Assembly: GCF_005405305.1 (NCBI RefSeq)
Contig: NZ_BJDU01000006.1
Span: 146,411-210,410, forward strand
Direction: 5' to 3'
Length of the DNA stretch: 64,000 nucleotides
Origin: Companilactobacillus formosensis
GTDB lineage: Bacteria; Bacillota; Bacilli; Lactobacillales; Lactobacillaceae
Shown: in pieces, positions 10,535 through 22,380 of the stretch
Numbering within the stretch: position 1 is the first letter of the stretch
Layout: every line of letters begins with the position of its first letter
Translations under genes and position numbers: made by a program
The notes under the pieces: model-generated
Told to the model about the DNA's origin: nothing
The model's database searches: none
What the model saw: only the letters and a program-made list of their open reading frames with translations

Positions 10535-11398
10535 TTGAAGCAGATTTCAGTTTTATATCCTAATCAAATTAGTGATAAATTTAGTTCTATAATTTCTAGT
10601 CCTTACAATTTGAAATATATTTCAAAGATTGATCATGCCGATAATATGTATTCGAGATGTTTACACTCACACCTTAATACTGTTGAATTATCACTGATCC
10701 TTGATGGAGAAAGTGAGTACTTCGTTAACAATCGAAAATATAAAATTAAAAAAGGTGATATTTTTATTGTTGGAAAAAATATTATTCATGATGAGGGACA
10801 TACATTACCGTCGCTTTGTATAGGTATAAGTAATCTTGATATCTCAAAGAAATTATTACCAGAGAATTTTTTGATTACTTCTCAATTCAGTCGGCCTGAA
10901 TCGTTTAAATCACTAGTGGATATTACATTAATGTCGTATGACTTACTAAAAAATAAAAACCCACAAGATGATTTCTTGGCTAATCAGGTAATTTGTTATG
11001 CATTGATACCGAATATTGTTAATTCTATTCAATATGATCCGGCCAGGATGTTTCAGACAAGAATTGAAGAAAATAGAGATGCCAAGAATGCTAAAAATTT
11101 CATTGAAAAATATTACAAAATCATCCCGAATATTAAATTCATTTCAGAGAATTTAAATATTTCTCAATCTCATTTAGACCATCTTTTTAGTGATCAGTAT
11201 GGCTATACGCCATCAAATTATTTAAATTTACGGCGGATAGGAGAAGCACAGACCTTTCTTATACAAAAATCTGATATGACTGTAACCGACATAGCATATG
11301 AAGTTGGATTTCAATCTTTGAGTCATTTTAATCATTACTTTAAAAAGTATTCGGGTGTGTCACCATTGAAATTTAGACAGATCTATACTCGCTTTTAA
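10535..11398 (+). CDS. AraC-family regulator of the divergent dehydrogenase/transporter operon
   Basis: The N-terminal cupin-like sensor carries HSHLNTVELSLILDGESEY and KIKKGDIFIVG, a typical sugar-binding AraC arm. The C-terminal double helix-turn-helix includes ISENLNISQSHLDHLF and VGFQSLSHFNHYFKKYSGVSPLKFR. I choose the TTG at 10535 because a strong AGGGGGGAT sits six bases before it; the in-frame ATG at 10496 has no ribosome binding site. It is divergent from the GRP transporter operon and is its probable activator. Confidence 0.88.
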   Translation: MKQISVLYPNQISDKFSSIISSPYNLKYISKIDHADNMYSRCLHSHLNTVELSLILDGESEYFVNNRKYKIKKGDIFIVGKNIIHDEGHTLPSLCIGISNLDISKKLLPENFLITSQFSRPESFKSLVDITLMSYDLLKNKNPQDDFLANQVICYALIPNIVNSIQYDPARMFQTRIEENRDAKNAKNFIEKYYKIIPNIKFISENLNISQSHLDHLFSDQYGYTPSNYLNLRRIGEAQTFLIQKSDMTVTDIAYEVGFQSLSHFNHYFKKYSGVSPLKFRQIYTRF

Positions 11399-11408
11399 TA
11401 GTAAACAA

Positions 11409-11452
11409 AGAAGGATTAGCGTTAATTCTGAAAATACGCTAATCCTTTTATT
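11409..11452. terminator. Bidirectional terminator
   Basis: AAGGATTAGCGT pairs exactly with ACGCTAATCCTT and is followed by TTTATTT. It separates two convergent AraC genes. Confidence 0.88.
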
Positions 11453-11491
11453 TACTATTAAATATTTGCCCAAAGTTGAAATTCTGATATT

Positions 11492-12715
11492 TTATTTTTG
11501 ATTCTTATTATAATTTGGAATTTGATTTTTTGTTCGATATTGCGTAGGTGTCTGATTGTTATACTTTTTGAAAATTCTAGTAAAGTAATTCGGATCATCA
11601 AATCCTACTTTGTATCCAATTTCGACTATTGGCATGTTTGTGTCTCGCAATAATTGTTTGGATAATATCAATTGTTTGTTTATAACATACTTTTTAGGGG
11701 TTATTTTCATTTCTTTTTTAAATTTTTGAATTAAGTAATTATTGGTTATATTAAGTTCTTTTGCTATCTTATTAATTTGAAAATTTTGAGTAAAATTATT
11801 ATCGAGAAAATATAATACACTTATTGTTAGCACGCTGAGATTATTGTCATGTTTTCTTTTGATTATGGAACAATAAGTTTTGATCAGATTTTCATGTTCT
11901 TTATTTATTTGTCTGATAGAAGAAAAATTTCTAATTTTCTTTGCACTTTCACGACTAATTTTGTCATTTAATACTGGGGGTATTCCGGCATTTATGGCAG
12001 CAATTCTGATAGTAGTTCTAGTAATGGCTGCTGACATTTGAGCCATTCTTATAACATCTTTTGATTCTTTTATAGGTTTAACAGAATCATGCAAAAAATA
12101 CCATTGTTTAAGCGCTAGTTCTGTATTTCCGTTTTGAATGGCGATCATAAATGATTGCTCATGTTTATATCTTTCAACAATTGATTTTTTATAGAATAAA
12201 TTATCTTCATTGATTTCCGAAGGTTGGTGTTTATTAGCACTTAAAATTAATTCATTTGAATTTTTTAAAGGCTTGAAATTCGAAGTTTCTTTAATAACTA
12301 TTGCCAATTTTTCATTTATAAGATTCTTATTAATAATTGAAAATTTATTACGCCACAATAATAAAGAATCAGTTTTTTTTGAACTTAAGCCATTATTTTG
12401 TAACAAAATAGAACACTCTAATTTGCTTAAAATTTCATCAATGTAGGGACCCACAATCAAGAAATTTGTTTCATCGAGTTTTACAAATAAAAGTTTCAAC
12501 TTTAAATAAGTTTCAATTTGAATAGAGAATAAATTATCGAGATCCATGATTTTATTTAAAATATATTTTTCTTCTCCAAATGAATTGAATCCGTCAAATA
12601 AATTTTCCAAAATAATTTTTTGTAATTCTATTTTGACCGATGCTAGGGAATGAACTAATTTAATTGGAATATCAATAATATTTCCCATGAGTTTTAAACC
12701 GTCATTTAAATTCAA
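11492..12715 (-). CDS. AraC-family regulator with long N-terminal domain
   Basis: About 400 residues. The last 100 form the AraC DNA-binding domain (INKIAKELNITNNYLIQKF, then VGFDDPNYFTRIFKKYNNQTPTQYR). The 290-residue N-terminal part has no motif I recognise. It resembles the large AraC regulators found beside PTS sugar operons in lactobacilli. TTG 12715 is preferred as start because GGAG lies nine bases upstream; the ATG at 12730 has no ribosome binding site. It is divergent from the PTS/beta-glucuronidase operon, which it probably controls. The gene is very AT-rich even for this window. Confidence 0.8.
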   Translation of the reverse strand: MNLNDGLKLMGNIIDIPIKLVHSLASVKIELQKIILENLFDGFNSFGEEKYILNKIMDLDNLFSIQIETYLKLKLLFVKLDETNFLIVGPYIDEILSKLECSILLQNNGLSSKKTDSLLLWRNKFSIINKNLINEKLAIVIKETSNFKPLKNSNELILSANKHQPSEINEDNLFYKKSIVERYKHEQSFMIAIQNGNTELALKQWYFLHDSVKPIKESKDVIRMAQMSAAITRTTIRIAAINAGIPPVLNDKISRESAKKIRNFSSIRQINKEHENLIKTYCSIIKRKHDNNLSVLTISVLYFLDNNFTQNFQINKIAKELNITNNYLIQKFKKEMKITPKKYVINKQLILSKQLLRDTNMPIVEIGYKVGFDDPNYFTRIFKKYNNQTPTQYRTKNQIPNYNKNQK

Positions 12716-12800
12716 TAAAAAAATCTCCATTTATATATTATGTGCTATATACATATATTTTGTTCTATTTGTTATCTATACAATATGATAACATACATTT

Positions 12801-12814
12801 TGTAATCGGTTACA
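12801..12814 (+). promoter_or_regulatory. cre site upstream of the PTS-uidA operon
   Basis: TGTAATCGGTTACA fits the cre consensus at all fixed positions and is almost fully palindromic. It lies 43 bp before the EIIBC start codon. Confidence 0.7.
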
Positions 12815-12856
12815 AAAACATTCTCGTTAATCGCGTTTAGAAACGGAGCGTAAATT

Positions 12857-14296
12857 ATGAAAAAGAATTATGATGATTTATCTAAAAAAATAATTCAAGG
12901 AGTTGGTGGTGAACAGAATGTTAATTCTCTTACACATTGTGTCACAAGGCTTCGATTTGATTTAAAAGACGACAGTATTGCAAAAACAAATCAATTAAAA
13001 GATCTCGAAGGGGTCTTGACGGTTGTAAAGGCCGGCGGACAATACCAAGTTGTTATAGGAAATGCGGTTAGTGATGTATATGATGCAGTTCTAAAAAACA
13101 GTAATATTCATGGTTTAGTAGCATCTTCCAGCCAAACAGAGCAGGACACACAGGATACTAATAGTGCATCTGGTTCGAGTAAAAAGAATTTTGGAGATAA
13201 GTTGATTGATATTATTTCTGGTGTTTTTATGCCATTTTTGGGAGCATTTACTGGGGCTGGACTTTTAAAGGGTTTTCTAGTGATGTTTACAACTTTAGGC
13301 TGGTTAAGTACTAAGAGTACTACATATACGCTTCTTTATGCAGGTGCAGATGGTATTTTCTACTTCTTGCCAATTTTCCTAGCATATTGTGCTGGTAAAA
13401 AATTTGGTGCTCAACCATTTATGAGTATGGCTATTGCAAGTGCCATGGTTTATCCAACAGTTGTTAACTTATTTACAAACCATGTTGCAAATGTTAATTT
13501 TTTCGGTATTCCTGTTCAAATGATTAATTATACGAGTTCAGTATTACCAATATTAGTTACAGTCATATTACAGGCTAAGGTTGAAAAAATCTTAGCAAAT
13601 CACACTCCTAAAATGTTGTCATCGTTAATAATATCTTTATTTGATTTAGTTATTATCCTTCCATTAGCATTTATTGTTATTGGACCTATTACGAATTTTG
13701 TTGCTAATGTTTTAGCAACAGCAGTTAAATTTGGATTGGATACAGTCCCATTGGTTGCAGGATTTATTTTTGCCGCAGCATGGCCAATTATGATTGTATT
13801 CGGAGTTCATTGGGGATTTATGGCCTTGGAAATCAGTAATTTGTCAGTCTTAGGTTATCAGTATATTCTTCCACTAACAGTTGGATGTAATTTTGGTATT
13901 GCTGGAGCATGTCTTGCTATTTTCTTGAAATCTAAGAATATTAAATTGAAAGAAGTGGCTGGTCCAGCATTTGTTTCGGCCATTATCGGTGGTGTTACTG
14001 AACCCGCAATTTATGGTGTTTTATTAAAGCATAAGAAAATTTTTGGTAGTGTTTGTCTATTAAATGGAATTGGTGGTTCATTGTGCGCTGTATTTCATGT
14101 TACAAGAAATGTTCAAATGCCGGTCAATGTTCTCACAACTCCCGCAATTTGGACTGTCTATGGACAAATGGCAATTGTAGCCATTGTTATTTCCTTTATA
14201 GGCGCATTTATTATTAGCTATATTCTTTATAATGGGAAAAAAGCTAAAAAAAACGTTGATAAAAAAGAAAGTATCAATGCAGCAGTTTTAAATTAA
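12857..14296 (+). CDS. PTS beta-glucoside-family EIIBC permease, linked to beta-glucuronidase
   Basis: A membrane PTS permease of 479 residues. The N-terminal EIIB domain has phospho-cysteine C28 in HCVTRLRF. The EIIC domain begins near residue 110 and carries the intact GGVTEPAIYGV motif, whose glutamate contacts the sugar. There is no EIIA domain, so phosphate must come from a separate EIIA-Glc, such as the one at 16.3 kb. It precedes the beta-glucuronidase gene by 21 bp and must share its transcript. What it transports is puzzling, because glucuronides lack the C6 hydroxyl that PTS permeases usually phosphorylate. Confidence 0.9.
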   Translation: MKKNYDDLSKKIIQGVGGEQNVNSLTHCVTRLRFDLKDDSIAKTNQLKDLEGVLTVVKAGGQYQVVIGNAVSDVYDAVLKNSNIHGLVASSSQTEQDTQDTNSASGSSKKNFGDKLIDIISGVFMPFLGAFTGAGLLKGFLVMFTTLGWLSTKSTTYTLLYAGADGIFYFLPIFLAYCAGKKFGAQPFMSMAIASAMVYPTVVNLFTNHVANVNFFGIPVQMINYTSSVLPILVTVILQAKVEKILANHTPKMLSSLIISLFDLVIILPLAFIVIGPITNFVANVLATAVKFGLDTVPLVAGFIFAAAWPIMIVFGVHWGFMALEISNLSVLGYQYILPLTVGCNFGIAGACLAIFLKSKNIKLKEVAGPAFVSAIIGGVTEPAIYGVLLKHKKIFGSVCLLNGIGGSLCAVFHVTRNVQMPVNVLTTPAIWTVYGQMAIVAIVISFIGAFIISYILYNGKKAKKNVDKKESINAAVLN

Positions 14297-14317
14297 TTGA
14301 ATTGAAGGTATTTATAA

Positions 14318-16111
14318 ATGACAGAATCGGTTTTATATCCATGTGATAATCAATATAGAGAGAGTAAGTCCTTGAATGGCATGTGGCAATTCAAATTTGA
14401 TCCTAAAAATATTGGAATTGCACAAAAATGGAATCAAGGTTTAAGTAACGGAATTTCGATGCCTGTGCCTGGCAGTTTTTCGGATTTATTTACAAAAAAA
14501 GAAGAACGTGATTATGTTGGGGATTTTTGGTATGAAACTGAATTTTATATTCCAAAAAATTGGAATGATAATCAAATTTTGGTTAGATTTGGCAGCTTAA
14601 CGCATAGAGGAACTGTTTATTGTAATGGTATTAAAATAACTGAACATGAAGGCGGCTTTTTACCTGTAGTTGCAAATATTAGTTCGGCAATTAATGGAAG
14701 TGGCATTAACAAATTGGTAGTAAAGCTTAATAATGAATTAAGTGAGTCTACATTACCTGTAGGAACGACAAGAACATTGAGAAATGGAAATAAAATTGCA
14801 ATGCCTTATTTTGATTTCTTTAATTATTCCGGTATTCAAAGAAATGTATGGTTAGTATCAGTACCAAATAAATCAATAAGGGATTTTAATACTAGTATTG
14901 ATTTAGACGATAATACAGCGTTTTTAAATTATAAAGTAGAATCTGATAATGGTGATATCAGAGTTGAACTTTATCAAGAAGATAAGGAAAAAGTTGCTAT
15001 ATCTGAAGGTGACGAAGGAACCTTAGTTATAAAATCTCCGCATTTATGGAATGTTAGAAAAGCATATTTGTATACAATTAAAATTTCTTTGTTAGAAAAT
15101 GAATTTATTGTAGATCAATATGAAAGTAAAATTGGATTAAGAACAGTAGATATTAAGAATGGGAAAATTTGTATAAATGGTAATCCAGTTTATTTAAAGG
15201 GCTTTGGAAAGCATGAAGATTTTGATGTACTTGGTAAGGCTTTTAATTGGAGCATAGTAAAAAGAGATTTTGAGTGTATGAAATGGACGAATGCTAATTG
15301 TTTTAGAACAAGTCATTATCCTTATGCTGAAGAATGGTATCAAATGGCCGATGAGGAAGGCTTTCTGATTATTGATGAGGTACCAGCAGTTGGTATGATG
15401 AGGTCTACGCAGAATTTTGCTGATGCGGGTAAGGGAAAGTTTACACATTTTTTTGAAACAAAAACTGTACCTAAATTGAAAGAAAATCATATAAAGCAAG
15501 TACAAGAAATGATTAAAAGAGATAAAAATCATCCGTCCGTATTTGCATGGAGTCTTTTTAATGAACCTGAAACAACTAGTCAACAAGCATATGATTATTT
15601 TAAGGATATCTTTGAAGAAGCGAGAAAGTGTGATCCGCAGAATAGACCATGTACTGGTGCTTTGGAAAAAAACAGTCAACCTGATACGTGTAAAGTTTTC
15701 CCATTATGCGACTTCATTTGTCTAAATAGATATTATGGTTGGTACATTGACGGGGGCGAAGCTGTAGATGAATCGGAATTTGAATTTGAAGATGAAATGA
15801 ATAAGTGGAAAGAGAAAAAATTAAATAAGCCATTTGTATTTACAGAATTTGGTACAGATAATCTCGTTAGTGAACATAAATTGCCAAGTATTATGTGGAG
15901 TCAAGAATATCAAAATGAGTATTTGAAGATGTATTTTGATATTTTTGATAAATATCCATTTATTCAAGGAGAATTGGTTTGGAATTTTGCAGATTTTCAA
16001 ACTAGTCAAGGAATTAGAAGAGTCAATGGAAATAAGAAGGGGATATTCACAAGAGAACGTCAGCCTAAAGAAGCAGCATTTCTATTGAAGAATCGTTGGT
16101 CACTTATTTAA
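14318..16111 (+). CDS. uidA: Beta-glucuronidase, GH2
   Basis: A cytosolic glycoside hydrolase of 597 residues that aligns by eye along its whole length with E. coli GusA (603 residues). The acid/base residue is E416 (SLFNEPE) and the nucleophile is E510 (FTEFGTD). N572 and K574 in NGNKKGIF form the carboxylate-recognising N-x-K motif that distinguishes glucuronidases from galactosidases. A segment of about 30 residues after AVGMM corresponds to the active-site loop of loop-type bacterial enzymes. It is co-transcribed with the PTS EIIBC. No UidB-type glucuronide symporter, uxaC or uxuA gene is in the window. Confidence 0.93.
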   Translation: MTESVLYPCDNQYRESKSLNGMWQFKFDPKNIGIAQKWNQGLSNGISMPVPGSFSDLFTKKEERDYVGDFWYETEFYIPKNWNDNQILVRFGSLTHRGTVYCNGIKITEHEGGFLPVVANISSAINGSGINKLVVKLNNELSESTLPVGTTRTLRNGNKIAMPYFDFFNYSGIQRNVWLVSVPNKSIRDFNTSIDLDDNTAFLNYKVESDNGDIRVELYQEDKEKVAISEGDEGTLVIKSPHLWNVRKAYLYTIKISLLENEFIVDQYESKIGLRTVDIKNGKICINGNPVYLKGFGKHEDFDVLGKAFNWSIVKRDFECMKWTNANCFRTSHYPYAEEWYQMADEEGFLIIDEVPAVGMMRSTQNFADAGKGKFTHFFETKTVPKLKENHIKQVQEMIKRDKNHPSVFAWSLFNEPETTSQQAYDYFKDIFEEARKCDPQNRPCTGALEKNSQPDTCKVFPLCDFICLNRYYGWYIDGGEAVDESEFEFEDEMNKWKEKKLNKPFVFTEFGTDNLVSEHKLPSIMWSQEYQNEYLKMYFDIFDKYPFIQGELVWNFADFQTSQGIRRVNGNKKGIFTRERQPKEAAFLLKNRWSLI

Positions 16112-16159
16112 ATAAATAGTACGATATTTTGTTATAAAGTGAATAAAGGTATTGCAAAA

Positions 16160-16183
16160 TGAAATCGTTTGCATTAATATAAT
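16160..16183 (+). promoter_or_regulatory. cre site and -10 box of the beta-glucoside operon
   Basis: TGAAATCGTTTGCA (16160-16173) is a full cre match. TATAAT at 16178-16183 is a consensus -10 box four bases downstream, so CcpA binding would cover the core promoter. A good -35 box is not obvious. Confidence 0.65.
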
Positions 16184-16194
16184 ACACATACGAA

Positions 16195-16284
16195 GGATCA
16201 TTACTCCTCGGGAGGTGTAACCTTCTAAAGAAAGTGCGTATTTTATGCACAACTTTAGAGGTACACACTTTCGAGGATTTTTTT
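16195..16284 (+). promoter_or_regulatory. RAT antiterminator and overlapping terminator, first copy
   Basis: GGATCATTACTCC-TCG-GGAGGTGTAACC (16195-16222) has the architecture of a LicT/BglG RNA target: outer GG/CC stem extended by flanking bases, asymmetric internal loop ATCATTA/GTGTAA, and inner CTCC/GGAG stem. A competing hairpin downstream ends in CGAGGA and seven T residues (16278-16284). CGAGGA can also pair with TCCTCG inside the RAT, so the two folds exclude each other. Binding by the antiterminator encoded at 16.8 kb should allow read-through into the operon. Confidence 0.8.
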
Positions 16285-16338
16285 GTACATTTTATATTAA
16301 AAGTGAAATAAAAAGTAATTTTATCTAGGAGGGACAAT

Positions 16339-16821
16339 ATGTTAAATATTTTTAAAAAGAAAGTTAAAGAAGTTGAATTAGTCGCTCCTGTTAACGGAAA
16401 AGCCGTTGATTTGAGTGAAGTACCTGATAAGGTATTTGCATCTGGAATGATGGGAGAAGGAATCGCATTTAAGTATACTGGCGATACAATTTGTGCACCT
16501 TGTGATGGAAAAATAACAACTATACCAAATACGATGCATGCATTTGGTATTATAGCCGAAAATGACGCTGAAATTTTGGTACATATTGGTATTGATACAG
16601 TTAACCTGAAAGGTGAAGGCTTTAAAAAATTAGTTAATGAAGGTGACAAGGTAAAAGCTGGGGATCCTATTATCAAGTTAGACCGTTCTTTGATAGAATC
16701 GAAGGGATACAATTTAATTACTCCAGTTTTGATTACTAATAGTAAAGATTATTCGGTTGAAATTCAAAATATAGGAGATGTAAATGCTGGTAAATCAGTT
16801 ATTGCTTCTGTAAATAAGTAG
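16339..16821 (+). CDS. PTS EIIA component, glucose/beta-glucoside family
   Basis: A stand-alone cytosolic EIIA-Glc-type domain of 160 residues. The phospho-accepting histidine is H82 (LVHIGIDTV) and its partner is H67 (TMHAFGI). It relays phosphate from HPr to EIIB domains. It opens the beta-glucoside operon, directly followed by the antiterminator and the EIIBC. It could also serve the EIIBC of the glucuronidase operon 2 kb upstream, which lacks its own EIIA. The ribosome binding site is AGGAGGG. Confidence 0.9.
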   Translation: MLNIFKKKVKEVELVAPVNGKAVDLSEVPDKVFASGMMGEGIAFKYTGDTICAPCDGKITTIPNTMHAFGIIAENDAEILVHIGIDTVNLKGEGFKKLVNEGDKVKAGDPIIKLDRSLIESKGYNLITPVLITNSKDYSVEIQNIGDVNAGKSVIASVNK

Positions 16822-16836
16822 GAACGGGGCGTAGAC

Positions 16837-17667
16837 ATGAAAGCAATCAAAAAGATTAATAATAATATTGCAGTATGTTTGGATTCAGAGAATCATCAAC
16901 TAATTGCAGTTGGAAAAGGAATTGGATTTCCAGAAATGCCGTATGAAATATCGGATTTGAAAAAAATTCAACGAACTTTTTATAATGTAGATTCAATGTA
17001 TATTGATATGGCAAGTGATATTCCATCTGATATTCTTAATGTTTCTGCAGAGATTGTAGACATGTTTAGGCTGAAAGTACCCACACCAATAACTTCTAAT
17101 TTAGTTTTTACGTTAGCAGATCATATTAAGTTTGCGATTGAACGAAGAAAAAAAGGTATGGTATTTACCGCTCCAATGCAATATGATATTGAGAATCTTT
17201 ATACTGATGAATTTGAAATGGGACAAAAAGCCCTTAAATTTATAAATAATGAATTACATGCTAATCTTCCAAGTGAGGAGGCAAGTAATTTAGCAATGCA
17301 TTTTATTAATGCAAAAAATGTTTCAACTAGCCCTAATGGTAACGAGGGAGAAGGCAGTTTAATATCCGATATTACCGATATAATTTCAGGATATTTCGAA
17401 CTATATATAGATAAACATAGTTTTAATTACTCTAGATTTGTTACTCACATGCAATATCTTTTAAAACGTCAATCTAGTGGGATTTCAATAAATACCGATA
17501 ATAAAATTATGTATCAAGATATGGCTAAAAATTATCCTAAAACTGCAGATTGCGTTGATAAAATAGCACAGTATCTTTCTGAGCAACGTAATATGAACTT
17601 AGAGGATGAAGAAAAATTTTATTTAATTTTACATGTTAATAGACTTTGCTCACGCGAGGGATTGTAA
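16837..17667 (+). CDS. licT: LicT/BglG-family transcriptional antiterminator
   Basis: An RNA-binding antiterminator of 276 residues. The N-terminal co-antiterminator domain (residues 1-55, KKINNNIAVC and GKGIGF) binds RAT hairpins. Two PRD domains follow, with conserved histidines in LADHIKFAIER and NLAMHFINAKN (PRD1) and in RFVTHMQYLLKR and LILHVNRL (PRD2). These are phosphorylated by HPr and by the cognate EIIB, so activity follows substrate supply and catabolite state. It lies between two RAT elements, one upstream of the operon and one over its own stop codon. Confidence 0.92.
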   Translation: MKAIKKINNNIAVCLDSENHQLIAVGKGIGFPEMPYEISDLKKIQRTFYNVDSMYIDMASDIPSDILNVSAEIVDMFRLKVPTPITSNLVFTLADHIKFAIERRKKGMVFTAPMQYDIENLYTDEFEMGQKALKFINNELHANLPSEEASNLAMHFINAKNVSTSPNGNEGEGSLISDITDIISGYFELYIDKHSFNYSRFVTHMQYLLKRQSSGISINTDNKIMYQDMAKNYPKTADCVDKIAQYLSEQRNMNLEDEEKFYLILHVNRLCSREGL

Positions 17668-17748
17668 CCTAACGGGCATTACCCTTCAGCAAAGGACTTA
17701 ATGAATCAAAGTTATTTTGATTTATTGTCTTTTGTTGAAGGGTTTTTT
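17658..17748 (+). promoter_or_regulatory. Second RAT antiterminator and strong intrinsic terminator inside the operon
   Basis: GGGATTGTAACC-TAAC-GGGCATTACCC (17658-17684) is a second RAT-like hairpin: GGG/CCC outer stem, ATTGTAA/GCATTA internal loop, CC/GG inner stem. It overlaps the licT stop codon. Its last bases are also the left arm of a 17-bp terminator stem (17681-17697 with 17727-17743) followed by a T run. EIIBC and GH1 expression would therefore need a second antitermination event, while EIIA and licT would not. Confidence 0.78.
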
Positions 17749-17776
17749 ATTGAAATTATTTAAGGAGATTGGAAAA

Positions 17777-19225
17777 ATGGCAAAAAAAATAAAATATAGT
17801 GATATTGCCAATAACGTTGTTGACCTTCTAGGCGGACAAGACAACATTGTATTCTTTACACATTGTGTTACACGTTTACGTTTTAACGTTAAGGACAAGG
17901 CAAGTGTTAAAAAAGATGAAATTGAGAAATTAGATAAAGTTATTGGTACTCAATGGTCTGGAGAACAGTTTCAAATTATCATTGGACAAGATGTTGGTAC
18001 TGCATATAATGAGGTACTTCAAGAAACTGGATTAACCGGTGATGGTTCAGTTCCAGCCGATGATGCACCAAAGAAAAAATTTAGTTTTATGACAATTATT
18101 GATTATATTGCCGGTAGTATCACACCATTACTTCCATTGCTTATTGGTGGTGGTATGTTTAAAGTTCTTTTGTTAGTTCTTCAAATTACTGGTGTTTTAA
18201 CTACTAAGAGTCCTAGTTACGTTACTTTAAACTTTATTGGTGATGCAGCATTTTATTTCTTGCCGGTATTTGTTGGTGCTACAGCTGCCAAAAAATTTGG
18301 AACAAATCAAGGTTTAGGTATGTTGATTGGTGCTATGCTTATTGATCCTAATTTTGTAAGCGCTGTCTCATCAGGAAAGGCACTATCACTTATCGGTATC
18401 CCCGTTTATGGCGGAACCTATGGAAATATGATTTTTCCAAGTATTCTTGCCGTTTGGATTATGTCATATGTTGAAAAATTCTTTACACGGTGGATTCCTG
18501 ATTCATTGAAATCATTAGCTGTTCCATTTGCAACATTACTTATTATGGCTCCACTAACATTATGGTTGCTAGCTCCAATCGGTTCTATTGCCGGTACTTA
18601 CTTGATTAAATTTATTCTTTGGTTCTATAACACTACAGGATTCATTGGTGTCGCTGTTCTTTCAGCAGCATTCCCATGGATTGTCATGACTGGTATGCAC
18701 ACGGCTTTTGCACCATATGCTGTTCAAACTTTTGCTACAGTTGGTACAGAACCACTTATTACAATCGCTAATTTTGTAAGTAATTTGGATCAAGGTGCTG
18801 CAGCCCTAGCCGTTGGTGTTAAAACACATCATAATGAAAAATTACGTTCTACTGCCTTTACATGTGGTATTACTGCCATTGTAGCTGGGGTTACATAGCC
18901 AGCTATGTATGGTATTAATTTGAAATATATGAAACCTATGATTGGTGCTATGATTGGAAGTTTCTTTGGTGCTGGATTTGCTGGATTCTTTGGTGTAAAA
19001 GCATACGCAATGGCTGGTAGTGCTGGATTATTTGGTACACCAGTATTTATTGGAAGCACTATCATGACATTTGTTTGGGCACTTATTGGAATGTTAATTG
19101 GAATGATTATTTCATTTATTGCAACATTGATTCTTTATAAAGAAGATGTTCCTGAAGAATATAATCAAAAAGATAATGTAAAGAAAGCTGTTGAACGCAC
19201 AGAAAGTACTACAGTAACTGCTTAG
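17777..19225 (+). pseudogene. PTS beta-glucoside EIIBC interrupted by an in-frame amber codon
   Basis: The frame starts at ATG 17777 (AAGGAG upstream) and encodes EIIB with C30 in HCVTRLRF, then EIIC. TAG at 18896-18898 replaces the glutamate codon of the conserved GVTEPAMYG motif; GAG to TAG is a single change. The same frame continues undamaged to 19225 and would give a normal 482-residue permease. Without suppression the product would lack the last third of EIIC and be inactive. This may be a recent nonsense mutation, a sequencing error or a read-through case. The intact remainder and intact downstream genes argue for a very recent event. Confidence 0.88.
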
Positions 19226-19234
19226 CTTACATAA

Positions 19235-22210
<2,976 letters not shown>

Positions 22211-22242
22211 TCATAAGTTTTGTTTAACTAAGTAAATATTAT

Positions 22243-22289
22243 AATAGAAGTAAGATTGACTATTTTTACAATCTTGCTTCTATTTTTTT
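22243..22289 (+). terminator. Terminator of the beta-glucoside operon
   Basis: AATAGAAGTAAGATTG pairs with CAATCTTGCTTCTATT (one G-T pair) and is followed by seven T residues. Confidence 0.9.
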
Positions 22290-22380
22290 AATAGTCATGG
22301 TGATGTGCATTCACTCATTACCTAAGAGTTCACCATGTCCAAGCAAAAACCAACCAAAATTGAAAGGAACAAACAAATAA

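Noticed and set aside
18896..18898. Programmed recoding (pyrrolysine or selenocysteine) in the EIIBC
   Set aside because: Amber is not a selenocysteine codon, no pyl genes are expected in lactobacilli, and a catalytic glutamate codon one base away explains it more simply.
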